Assembly (NCBI RefSeq): GCF_021730445.1
Contig: NZ_JADNRM010000002.1
Location: forward strand, 159,841-223,840
Direction: 5' to 3'
Length of the DNA stretch: 64,000 nt
Origin: Phocaeicola faecalis
GTDB lineage: Bacteria > Bacteroidota > Bacteroidia > Bacteroidales > Bacteroidaceae
The number at the start of each line of letters is the position of its first letter. Position 1 is the stretch's first letter. A model generated the notes under the pieces. That model searched no databases, was not told where the DNA came from, and saw only the letters and a list, made by a program, of their open reading frames with translations. This document shows positions 1-7,549 of the stretch, piece by piece. The translations under genes were made by a program, and so were the position numbers.

Positions 1-97
1 AACCAAACTTTTAACTATAAAAATGAGAGCCCCATTGCCTGAGTTAAATATGCACTAATTTAATTCCGCAAACGAGTTATTATTCTATAAAATATTG

Positions 98-105
98 TAG
101 CTTTG
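98..105 (+). promoter_or_regulatory. -7 promoter element of the LytS/LytTR operon
   Basis: TAGCTTTG matches the Bacteroides -7 consensus TAnnTTTG. The ATG at 111 lies only 5 bases after the element, so the transcript would be leaderless or nearly so. No convincing -33 TTTG is seen at the usual distance. Confidence 0.5.
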
Positions 106-110
106 TTCAC

Positions 111-1139
111 ATGAAATGGAATGCTATATTATACGGCCTTTTGTTCTCAGGGTTAGGAGTCTTCTCCTATCTCCTGCTAGCCAATTATTCCGAATTATCA
201 CCTCAGGTAGCGGATATGCTTTATTCCAAAGGCGCCTTTATCTTTTTCATAGCCGCCTTCAATGTCCTCGGTTACTCCACCTTGCGGCTTAGCTCCTGGT
301 TAAATAACCAGTATGCACTGAATCTCCGCAAACGCTGGAAAATCATCATGATTTATATAGCCGTAACACTGCTGTTCCTTCTACTGAACTATAGTCTGCT
401 GATTGTCGGGAAGCTTTTGGTGGGTTCCTACAACATCTTTATTTTTCCCAATGGCGGTTGGCGCATCCTCATTCTGGTGTGGCTGGTAGAATTAGTAATC
501 GTGGGACTACTTCTATCCAATCGTTCCATTCAGAATACATTAAGATTGCAACAGGAAGCCGCCGAACTGCAAAAGGAAAACAATACAGCCCGCTATGCCG
601 CCCTGCAAAACCAACTTAATCCGCACTTTCTGTTCAATAGTCTCAACACGCTGATTGCCGAGATAGAATACAATCCAAGCAACGCTGTCCGTTTCACCAA
701 ACACCTGTCCAGCGTCTACCGCTATGTCCTTCAAAGTCAGGATAAAGCCTTGGTTCCTCTAAGTGAAGAATTGGATTTTATGAAATCCTATCTCTTCCTG
801 CACGAAGTACGGTTAGGAAACTGCATCAACTGTGAATGTTTTATTCCCGATGACTATTCTGATGCCATGCTCCCACCCCTGACTTTGCAACTACTGGTGG
901 AAAATGTCATTAAACATAACTCCATCACCCAAAGCAAACCCATGCAAATCAGCATAGGAATAGAGAATAATTACCTGATAGTAAACAACCCTGTCCAACC
1001 TAAAAAGAGCAACGAGTCCTCTTCGGGAGTAGGATTAGAAAATCTTTCCAACCGCTGCAAACTGATGCTCGGCGAGGAAATCATAGTCATCAAAGATAAT
1101 CATTTATTTACTGTAAAAGTACCTTTAGGATATGAGTAA
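111..1139 (+). CDS. LytS/YehU-type sensor histidine kinase
   Basis: This is a membrane sensor kinase of 342 aa that should pass phosphate to the LytTR regulator encoded next to it. Four hydrophobic segments lie at about residues 5-25, 40-60, 78-100 and 117-136. A short coiled stretch (about 140-160) leads to the His_kinase family H-box QNQLNPHFLFNSLN, with the phospho-accepting His at 172. The N-box LVENVIKHN is at 262-270, and a Gly-rich box with SSGVGLENL follows near 305, as in the short HATPase of this family. There is no extracellular sensor domain, so the stimulus is not predictable. The gene overlaps the next one by 8 bases, which indicates translational coupling. Confidence 0.93.
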   Translation: MKWNAILYGLLFSGLGVFSYLLLANYSELSPQVADMLYSKGAFIFFIAAFNVLGYSTLRLSSWLNNQYALNLRKRWKIIMIYIAVTLLFLLLNYSLLIVGKLLVGSYNIFIFPNGGWRILILVWLVELVIVGLLLSNRSIQNTLRLQQEAAELQKENNTARYAALQNQLNPHFLFNSLNTLIAEIEYNPSNAVRFTKHLSSVYRYVLQSQDKALVPLSEELDFMKSYLFLHEVRLGNCINCECFIPDDYSDAMLPPLTLQLLVENVIKHNSITQSKPMQISIGIENNYLIVNNPVQPKKSNESSSGVGLENLSNRCKLMLGEEIIVIKDNHLFTVKVPLGYE

Positions 1140-1905
1140 ACTGAACGCAATCATTATAGAAGATGAAGTACCCGCAGCACGTCTGCTACATTCCATGATT
1201 ACCCGTCTGCGCCCGCAATGGACACTGACCATCATACCGGGTAGTGTGGACGAAGCTGTAACTTGGTTTAAAGAAAATCCACAGCCCGACCTTATCTTCC
1301 TCGATATCCAACTGGCAGACGGAAACGCATTCGATTTTCTTTCGGCTGTGCATCCTTCCTCTGTCATTATTTTTACGACTGCTTACGATAAATATGCCAT
1401 CCGTGCATTTACCGTAAACAGCGTAGATTATATACTGAAGCCTATCGATGAAACACGACTGCTTGATGCCATCATCAAATACGAGACTTTACAAAACAAG
1501 GGAATCCCCCAACCCCAAGAATATCTGGATACTTTGCTGGACACCCTGCAACATAAAGAAAGACGTTACCGCACGCGTTTCCTCATTTATGGCACCGACC
1601 GTTTCTGGTCACTCCAAGTAACGGACATCGCCTATTTTTATTCTGAAAACAAAGTTACCTTTGCCGTCACCAAGAAAGGACAAGAACACATTATCGACCT
1701 ATCCCTAAACAAACTGATGGAACAACTGGACCCTGAACAGTTCTTCCGTGCCAACCGCCAAATCATTATCAGCATTGACTCCATAGACCATGCCGAACCT
1801 TACTTTAACGGTAAGATAGTAGTCAGCGTCCTTCCTCCTTATAAATCACAAATCACCATCAGTGAAGAAAAACTTTCTTCTTTCAAGTTATGGCTTAATT
1901 ATTAA
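1132..1905 (+). CDS. LytTR-family response regulator
   Basis: This 257-aa DNA-binding response regulator is the partner of the overlapping LytS-type kinase. The receiver domain (about residues 4-125) has the acidic pair E10/D11, the phospho-acceptor D58 in LIFLDIQ, and the conserved Lys in YILKPID. The C-terminal LytTR domain (about 150-255) carries typical elements such as DIAYFYSENKVTF and FFRANRQIIIS. Regulators of this family bind direct repeats as dimers. No target operon is adjacent: the next gene is 560 bases away on the opposite strand. Confidence 0.94.
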   Translation: MSKLNAIIIEDEVPAARLLHSMITRLRPQWTLTIIPGSVDEAVTWFKENPQPDLIFLDIQLADGNAFDFLSAVHPSSVIIFTTAYDKYAIRAFTVNSVDYILKPIDETRLLDAIIKYETLQNKGIPQPQEYLDTLLDTLQHKERRYRTRFLIYGTDRFWSLQVTDIAYFYSENKVTFAVTKKGQEHIIDLSLNKLMEQLDPEQFFRANRQIIISIDSIDHAEPYFNGKIVVSVLPPYKSQITISEEKLSSFKLWLNY

Positions 1906-1940
1906 AACTTTTGAGGGTAACATTTTACAATATATGTATG

Positions 1941-2050
1941 GGCTTATGCGTACGTACATGTAGCCCGATGCGTACGTACGTGTAGGCTTATGCGTATATA
2001 CGTGTAGGCCGATGCCACCGTATGTGTAGGCCGATGCGTACGTCCACATT
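1941..2050. repeat. five tandem 22-bp repeats with ACGTACGT cores
   Basis: Five successive 22-base units start at 1941, 1963, 1985, 2007 and 2029. Each begins GGC(T/C)(T/G)ATGC or GCCCGATGC and most continue with a CGTACGTAC(A/G)TGTA-like core. Units differ at several positions, so the array is old or degenerate. The core is self-complementary. The same unit recurs near 39788-39892. Confidence 0.85.
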
Positions 2051-2277
2051 AAAAACACAGACTGCTCACACTGAATGCTGCAAAAAGACCTTGAAGTTTT
2101 CAGAAAAGCTCGGGAGGTTTCTTAAAAACTTCACCACCTTTTTAAAAAAGCTCGGCATGTTTTTCATGCAGGGACAGATGAGATTATCTCCTCATTAAGC
2201 CGGTCATTCCTCTTTTTCCGTTCATCCTTACATTTTAATCAAAACACACAGGCAACCAGCGGGTTAAGAATGACAGA

Positions 2278-2399
2278 ACATCCCCTCATTCTCCCTTCAG
2301 CCCTACTTCTCAAGTCCCTTCACAATCTGCCTTCAGCAGTTGTCACACCCAAAGAAAAATTACGAATGAAAGGAGGCTGAAAGGAGGATGAGGGGATGT
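2278..2399. repeat. 25-bp inverted repeat with 72-base loop
   Basis: The arm at 2278-2302 (starting ACATCCCCTCATTCTCCC) is matched by its reverse complement at 2375-2399 at 23 of 25 positions. It could form a long hairpin in a transcript from either strand. No T-run follows either arm. Confidence 0.7.
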
Positions 2400-2463
2400 C
2401 CACTCACCACCAAAACCCCATCAACAAGGCGTTTCAGCAGTCAATGAAAGGAGGAAGGAAGAA

Positions 2464-4140
2464 TCACCTCACATGATTGGTTGTTGCATTCGGAAAATAT
2501 TGCTTTATCCGCTTGCACATCCATGCATAACTTTCCTCACCTACCGAGTCGTCTGCACGAAACATAACGGAAGCATTCTTACCATATTTTTTCTGATAAT
2601 GCTTCAATGTCTTCCAACTGATATTATATATACGTTCTTTCGGCTCATTACCTACGGCACCAATCAATAACTCGGTGCCATCTATACCAAACTTTCTCGG
2701 ACCAAATACACTTACCATATACGGGCAAACTTCATCCACGTCACTAACTCCTTTTGCCACATATTCTTCACGCAAATCATCTAATGCCGACTTTATATCC
2801 TTCAGCATCTGAAGCACTAATTGCTTGTCCGACTTCACATCATACACTAAGCGCAGAAAATGAGGTTCATCCTTTCCATTCTGACGAACGTCAGCTTCAC
2901 GAGCAGAACGCAATCGTTCCGCTACTGCCCGGCGAACATCAAAGGGCCTCTTGCGATAATCATTATCAAACAAAACCTCATTGTTACCATTGATAAAGAT
3001 TCGATGCACTTGCGTCGTACGCCATACATAGCGCCCCTCCGGGGTGCGATGATGCTCCCACCATGCATCCGATTTCTCTTTAAAGAATTTAGTCATTGAA
3101 GCAATCTCTTCAGTCATCCTGCTTTGTGCCGCCGTGTCTTGAAGCAGTGCATCCTGTGCCACAACTTCCACTTGCGACAACATTTGTTTTTCACTCATTT
3201 CGGGCTGTGCAAAAGCATATACCACCCCTGTTGCCACGGGAACAGCCAGCAATATACGTAGCCGTACCCATCCGTTACTTCTTTTTTTAAGCATCATGCC
3301 AATACGATTTTTAAGTTTACTATGATCGAAGCCATTGGCCATAGAGTAGAGCCTTGTGCCAACAGCTTTTTTTACTAATAATAATTGGTATTGCACCATA
3401 TTTACCCCCGACAAAATTACTCCTTCATCGGCCTCATATTCGTGCAAGTCACGCAATTCCTTCCACAATACCCACGTCATCGGGTTGAACCAGTGGAAAA
3501 TAAGCAGGCAATGCATCCATCCCAAATCCAATGTGTGGTAGTAAGACAAATGCATCTTTTCGTGTATCAAAATGAGTGAACCATCTTGCCGGTAATCTTC
3601 TTCAGACATCACAATATATTTCCACCAACTAAAAGAACATACTTTCCCGGGAATAATCACTAATCGAAATTTTCCTTCTCTCTGCACCGGCTTACCATAG
3701 ATAAGATGCCACAACCGCCCGAAGGAATAAACAAAGAACAAAAATACGCCAACGGCACCCATACCATACAAGAGACTCACAACGGTCAAAAGAGACAGAC
3801 CATATATTTCTTCTGCTTTTCCTTGTTGAAGCGATAAATATTCTGCTCTTGTATCCCATCCGCTTTCTGTCGGGAATCCGGCAACAACCTTTGGACCATC
3901 CGATGGCGTTTCTTCAAGTATTTCCCCTACCATCATGACTGACTGTTGAACCGGCGAGGGGACACTGACCGATACAGGAATTAGAGGTATGAGCCAACAA
4001 AGCACTGTTCCCACCCAAAAAGCCCAACGGCTAAAACGAAAATGAGTGATGTCCTTCAACAATGTGATATACAACATTGTAAAAAGAAACAGGCAAACAC
4101 TACTCTTTAGAATGAAAAACAAGAAAATTCCCATAAACAC
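2464..4140 (-). CDS. BlaR1/M56-family membrane antirepressor peptidase
   Basis: This is a 558-aa BlaR1/MecR1-like integral membrane zinc protease, expected to relieve repression by the BlaI-like protein encoded just upstream. Hydrophobic helices lie near residues 3-27, 38-58, 115-142 and 295-312. The M56 zinc site is visible as HEKMH (193-197), with the third-ligand motif HEYEADE (233-239). The C-terminal half (about 320-558) is not a penicillin-binding domain. It has extracytoplasmic character, contains a VFINGNNEVLFDN-like stretch and ends with an ExbD-like segment (VMFRADDSV), so the signal need not be a beta-lactam. Only 4 bases separate it from the repressor gene. A start at the second Met (residue 3) is possible. 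Confidence 0.88.
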   Translation of the reverse strand: MFMGIFLFFILKSSVCLFLFTMLYITLLKDITHFRFSRWAFWVGTVLCWLIPLIPVSVSVPSPVQQSVMMVGEILEETPSDGPKVVAGFPTESGWDTRAEYLSLQQGKAEEIYGLSLLTVVSLLYGMGAVGVFLFFVYSFGRLWHLIYGKPVQREGKFRLVIIPGKVCSFSWWKYIVMSEEDYRQDGSLILIHEKMHLSYYHTLDLGWMHCLLIFHWFNPMTWVLWKELRDLHEYEADEGVILSGVNMVQYQLLLVKKAVGTRLYSMANGFDHSKLKNRIGMMLKKRSNGWVRLRILLAVPVATGVVYAFAQPEMSEKQMLSQVEVVAQDALLQDTAAQSRMTEEIASMTKFFKEKSDAWWEHHRTPEGRYVWRTTQVHRIFINGNNEVLFDNDYRKRPFDVRRAVAERLRSAREADVRQNGKDEPHFLRLVYDVKSDKQLVLQMLKDIKSALDDLREEYVAKGVSDVDEVCPYMVSVFGPRKFGIDGTELLIGAVGNEPKERIYNISWKTLKHYQKKYGKNASVMFRADDSVGEESYAWMCKRIKQYFPNATTNHVR

Positions 4141-4144
4141 CTCC

Positions 4145-4507
4145 TTATCCTCTGCCTTTTTCGATGCGGGCTATCAAGTCCTTTAATTCATCCAGTGGCA
4201 TCCGTTCTTCTTCTATCAATTGAGACACCACATTTATATAAGAATTATCATAAAATTGTGAAACCACTTCGTTCAATGCAGAACCTTTGTATTCGGACTC
4301 GCTTATAATAGGATGATACTGATATGTATTCCCATAAACTTTGTATCCCACAAAGCCTTTTTCTTCCAGTCCGCGCACCAATGTGGATACGGTATTATAA
4401 TGCGGTTTCGGTTCATTATACAATTCGAGTAAATCACGGACAAACATAGGGCCTTTGCTCCAGAACATCCGCATAATCTCTTCTTCTTTAGGGGCTAAAC
4501 GTTTCAT
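4145..4507 (-). CDS. BlaI/MecI/CopY-family transcriptional repressor
   Basis: This 120-aa winged-helix repressor is partner to the M56 antirepressor. The N-terminal helix-turn-helix starts LAPKEEEIMRMFWSKGPMFV, and the typical segment HYNTVSTLVRGLEEKGFV contains the recognition helix. The C-terminal helices (about 75-120) form the dimerisation region. In the family, proteolysis by the cognate M56 protein releases DNA. The upstream DNA holds a symmetric set of half-sites that overlaps the likely promoter, so autorepression is expected. The regulon beyond the pair cannot be read from this window. Confidence 0.93.
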   Translation of the reverse strand: MKRLAPKEEEIMRMFWSKGPMFVRDLLELYNEPKPHYNTVSTLVRGLEEKGFVGYKVYGNTYQYHPIISESEYKGSALNEVVSQFYDNSYINVVSQLIEEERMPLDELKDLIARIEKGRG

Positions 4508-4533
4508 AAAAGCTAACGGTTTAAAGTTCTGAG

Positions 4534-4601
4534 GCGAATATAACTAATTAAAATCAATAAATAACTAATCTAATTAGTTATACTACTATAATTATTAGTT
4601 A
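4534..4601 (-). promoter_or_regulatory. putative BlaI operator with four half-sites and overlapping promoter
   Basis: A perfect palindrome, TAACTAAT-cta-ATTAGTTA, spans 4562-4580. Two more half-sites lie symmetrically outside it: TAACTAAT at 4541-4548 and ATTAGTTA at 4594-4601, each 23 bases from the centre at 4571. A -7-like TATATTCG on the minus strand (4534-4541) touches the proximal half-site. The arrangement suits two BlaI dimers blocking blaI transcription. Confidence 0.75.
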
Positions 4602-4642
4602 TTAACTACACTGTTTTAGTTTAATAGGATTATTAACAAAAC

Positions 4643-4686
4643 AAGTCCGGCACAGTTATTCATCAACCTGCCGGACTTCTTTTGTT
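4643..4686 (-). terminator. terminator at the end of the PUL sulfatase/fucosidase operon
   Basis: A perfect 10-bp stem (AAGTCCGGCA / TGCCGGACTT) with a 16-base loop lies just after the last gene of the operon. On the minus strand it is followed by GTTTTGTT. The plus side is also T-rich, so it may work in both directions. Confidence 0.8.
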
Positions 4687-4698
4687 ATGAGCCTCCTT

Positions 4699-5934
4699 TT
4701 ATTTCCTTCTAAGAATTGGAATCTGAATATTGAACGAACTTCCATCCTGCTTCATATTCAATGGAGTAATGGAACAAGCCGAATAAAGAACAATCGGATC
4801 ATCATTCTTATCCAACACTAATTGAGGCCGTTCCAACCGATCCACCTCCATACGCTTTCCATTTTTCAAGATAATTTCTTTATTCATAAACAAAGAATGC
4901 TCAGGAAGTTTCCAATGTATGCCATCTTCAGAATACATCATAGCCAACCCCGGTTTGCCTTTTGTAAATCCACCGGTAAAATCTTTAAAAACGGCATAGA
5001 AACAGTTGTCTTTCCGGTGATACCATACAAACGGGTCTTCGGCATTCAACTTCTGGTTATCCCCCGTTTCAAACTCAAACACATAGTCATCCTGCACAAT
5101 AAAAGGACCCTCGGGAGCATCGGCTATAGCCACTCCATGCACACCACGCCAAGTAGGATCATAAACATTTCCTTTAAAATAAAGATAATATTTCTTTTTC
5201 AAAGGATGATATACCACTGCCGGATTGACCAAAATGAGATTATCAGGCTTGGTTACGGTTCCTTCAGGTGAGGGTTCCAGCACATTATCAGGCTTCACCC
5301 TTGTACGCGGAGCAAGCAGGGGTTGCTCATTACATGAAAATTTACCTTCCAGTAATTCTTTTATGGAATTAAAGCAAAGCACTCCCAACTTTTGATTTTG
5401 CTGGAGCCTGTCCCTCCTGCTTAATTTTCCCTTTACATAAGCACCCTCACCCGGATCCACCGTAGCGCAATAATACAAATAGTACTTTCCGTTATATCTC
5501 TTGATATGCGGATTGTGAACCGACTGTGAATCCCATGAACGGCTATCCGGACGATATCCATCCTTATTATAGACAATACCTATATCTTTATATCCCCCAT
5601 AAGGAGAGTCGGACACGGCTACTCCAATCATCGAACCCAGCAACCAAGCGTCTATAAATCTAGGGTGCTCCGGTCCTGATTCCATAGCGGAATAAAATAA
5701 ATAATACTTTCCATCTTCCTCTGCCTGAATAGCCGAACCACACCAAATAAAATGATCCTTCAATGAGAAAGCGGAAAAGCCGGACGGAAATTCCGAATCT
5801 CCCCGTTGAATCAATTCCAAATTGACCAGACCGGCCTGCCAGGTATGTTGCGCCCACCCTTGCAACAAAGCAAGGAAGGCGAAACAAACAAATAGTATTT
5901 TTCTTTTCATATTCATCACTGACTGATTATTCAT
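4699..5934 (-). CDS. secreted beta-propeller glycoside hydrolase (GH43/GH117-like)
   Basis: This 411-aa protein has a signal peptide (about residues 10-28, with the apparent mature end starting QHTWQ) and a body that reads as a five-bladed beta-propeller glycosidase. Blade-type motifs recur: DGKYYLFYSAMES, NGKYYLYYCATV, KKKYYLYFKGNV and DNCFYAVFKDFTGG, with VHNPHIKRY and NAEDPFVWY providing candidate acidic/His active-site positions. This is the GH43/GH32/GH117 fold class; the exact family is not certain. It is the last gene of the sulfatase/fucosidase operon and overlaps the GH20 gene by 8 bases. It probably trims a sugar from the same glycan. Met7 or Met9 are alternative starts. Confidence 0.7.
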   Translation of the reverse strand: MNNQSVMNMKRKILFVCFAFLALLQGWAQHTWQAGLVNLELIQRGDSEFPSGFSAFSLKDHFIWCGSAIQAEEDGKYYLFYSAMESGPEHPRFIDAWLLGSMIGVAVSDSPYGGYKDIGIVYNKDGYRPDSRSWDSQSVHNPHIKRYNGKYYLYYCATVDPGEGAYVKGKLSRRDRLQQNQKLGVLCFNSIKELLEGKFSCNEQPLLAPRTRVKPDNVLEPSPEGTVTKPDNLILVNPAVVYHPLKKKYYLYFKGNVYDPTWRGVHGVAIADAPEGPFIVQDDYVFEFETGDNQKLNAEDPFVWYHRKDNCFYAVFKDFTGGFTKGKPGLAMMYSEDGIHWKLPEHSLFMNKEIILKNGKRMEVDRLERPQLVLDKNDDPIVLYSACSITPLNMKQDGSSFNIQIPILRRK

Positions 5935-7546
5935 TACTGATTTTCTTGCAATAATTTACTCCTAACACATCATAATGCTGCCGGATGCTCTCCAAACGAG
6001 TACAGAATCTTCCATAATCCTTATTTTCCTTTTTACTCCACGCCACCTCGGACAAAGCTGCCACACGCGGATAAAGCATATACTCCATCTCATCAAGCGC
6101 CGACATATACTCCGTCCACAAATTGGCCTGCACTCCTTTAATATGTTTGGCCTCATCCGCACTCAGGGCTTCAGGAACCGGATGATAATGATAAGCTTTC
6201 TCCAAGGTAATCACCCGATTGGGATTTCCAATTTTCTTTTCATTGACTTTAGACTGAAGGCAATTGAAATACATATAAATATTAGGAGACATAATAACAT
6301 CATATCCGGCTTTCGCGGCATGAATTCCCCCTTTCTCTCCCCGCCATGACATCACAGTAGCACGTTGCGGAATGCCTCCTTCCAATATTTCATCCCAACC
6401 GATAATTTTCTTTCCTTTAGCATTGAGATAGTTCTCAATCCGATTGATGAAATAGGTCTGTAATTCAGCCTCCTTTGTCAAATGTTCCTGCTTCATTCGC
6501 TCCTGACAGTGTACACAATTCTTCCAACGGATGCGTGGAGCCTCATCCCCACCTAAATGGATATAGCTGGAAGGGAAAAGTTCCACTACCTCATCCAAAA
6601 TATTCTGCATAAAGGTAAAAGTAGACTCCTTGGTACAATAAATATCATTGAAAACACCCCAACGGCCTTCCACTTCGAAAGGGCCTCCCGTACAGGAATA
6701 TTCAGGATAAGCAGTCAGTGCCGCTACGCTATGTCCCGGCATTTCTATCTCAGGAATAATTTCCACAAAACGCTTCTTTGCGTATGCTACTACTTCCTTA
6801 ATGTCTTCTTGTGTATAGAATCCGCCATAGCGTTTGGTATCCCACTCGGTAGGATTATCCCACATATATCCCACAATCGTTTTCTTACGGTAACCGCCAA
6901 CGGTAGTCAGTTTGGGATATTTCTTGATTTCGATACGCCACCCCTGGTCATCAGTCAAATGCCAGTGAAGGATATTCAATTTATGAAAAGCAAGCAAGTC
7001 AATGTGACGCTTTACATCTTCCTTTGGAATAAAGTGGCGGGAAACATCAAGCATCACTCCGCGATAAGAGAATGCAGGCGAATCTTCTATCACCACACAA
7101 GGGATATTCCATTTTACTTTTTCCGCCACCAGCCGGTCACTTTCAATGGCAGCAGGCAATAATTGGCGCAAAGTTTGAAACGCATAGAAAATGCCTTTAG
7201 GGGTCTTGGCATCTATATGGATAGAAGATGAAGAGACTGTCAGCCTGTATGATTCCTCATTGGGAAGCGATGTGTTAAGCCGGCAACGGATTACATTGGA
7301 AGAACGGGGGGTAGAAGAGACCTCTAATGAGAACCCGGCAGCCGTGTCAAACAATTCATTCCAGAAAGATACAGCATTACGCATCTCCTCGTTATCTACT
7401 GACAAAGTAATTACAGTTTTGTCATTTACCGTAAAGTTGCCTCTTTTTTCGATGCACTTCTGCGGCATCGGGATAATGGATACCGATGCCTGCAAAGTAC
7501 CGAACAACAACACTAAAAATGAAAAGGTTAGAATTAATTTCTTCAT
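5927..7546 (-). CDS. GH20 beta-N-acetylhexosaminidase
   Basis: This exo-beta-N-acetylhexosaminidase has 539 aa and should remove terminal GlcNAc/GalNAc from the target glycan. It has a signal peptide (residues 1-20), a GH20b N-terminal domain (about 21-155) and a GH20 TIM barrel (about 158-500). The catalytic Asp-Glu pair is D334-E335 in HLGGDEAPRIRW, and DVSRHF and HWHLTDDQGWR are conserved family blocks. The enzyme is probably periplasmic. It lies between a sulfatase and the propeller hydrolase with almost no spacing, so it is part of one transcript. A hexosaminidase beside sulfatases and fucosidases fits host mucin-type glycan breakdown. Confidence 0.93.
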   Translation of the reverse strand: MKKLILTFSFLVLLFGTLQASVSIIPMPQKCIEKRGNFTVNDKTVITLSVDNEEMRNAVSFWNELFDTAAGFSLEVSSTPRSSNVIRCRLNTSLPNEESYRLTVSSSSIHIDAKTPKGIFYAFQTLRQLLPAAIESDRLVAEKVKWNIPCVVIEDSPAFSYRGVMLDVSRHFIPKEDVKRHIDLLAFHKLNILHWHLTDDQGWRIEIKKYPKLTTVGGYRKKTIVGYMWDNPTEWDTKRYGGFYTQEDIKEVVAYAKKRFVEIIPEIEMPGHSVAALTAYPEYSCTGGPFEVEGRWGVFNDIYCTKESTFTFMQNILDEVVELFPSSYIHLGGDEAPRIRWKNCVHCQERMKQEHLTKEAELQTYFINRIENYLNAKGKKIIGWDEILEGGIPQRATVMSWRGEKGGIHAAKAGYDVIMSPNIYMYFNCLQSKVNEKKIGNPNRVITLEKAYHYHPVPEALSADEAKHIKGVQANLWTEYMSALDEMEYMLYPRVAALSEVAWSKKENKDYGRFCTRLESIRQHYDVLGVNYCKKISNE

Positions 7547-7549
7547 GGT

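Larger units (their letters stand above)
1906..2463. other. gene-free region with repeats between LytTR regulator and blaR1-like gene
   Basis: No reading frame here looks coding. The stretch holds five 22-bp tandem units (1941-2050), a small GCATG-tttt-CATGC hairpin near 2155-2169 and a 25-bp inverted repeat (2278-2302 and 2375-2399). The two flanking genes converge here, so it is the 3' end of both operons. No clear intrinsic terminator with a T-run is seen. Confidence 0.6.

Noticed and set aside
1941..2050. 22-bp repeats as CRISPR or as a replication-origin iteron set
   Set aside because: There are no spacers between units and no cas, dnaA or rep gene nearby. The second copy is also in a plain intergenic gap.
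3096..3290. Antisense frames inside blaR1-like, sulfatase, fucosidase and other large genes
   Set aside because: They are long only because the opposite strand codes for a well-supported protein. None has its own promoter or recognisable domain.
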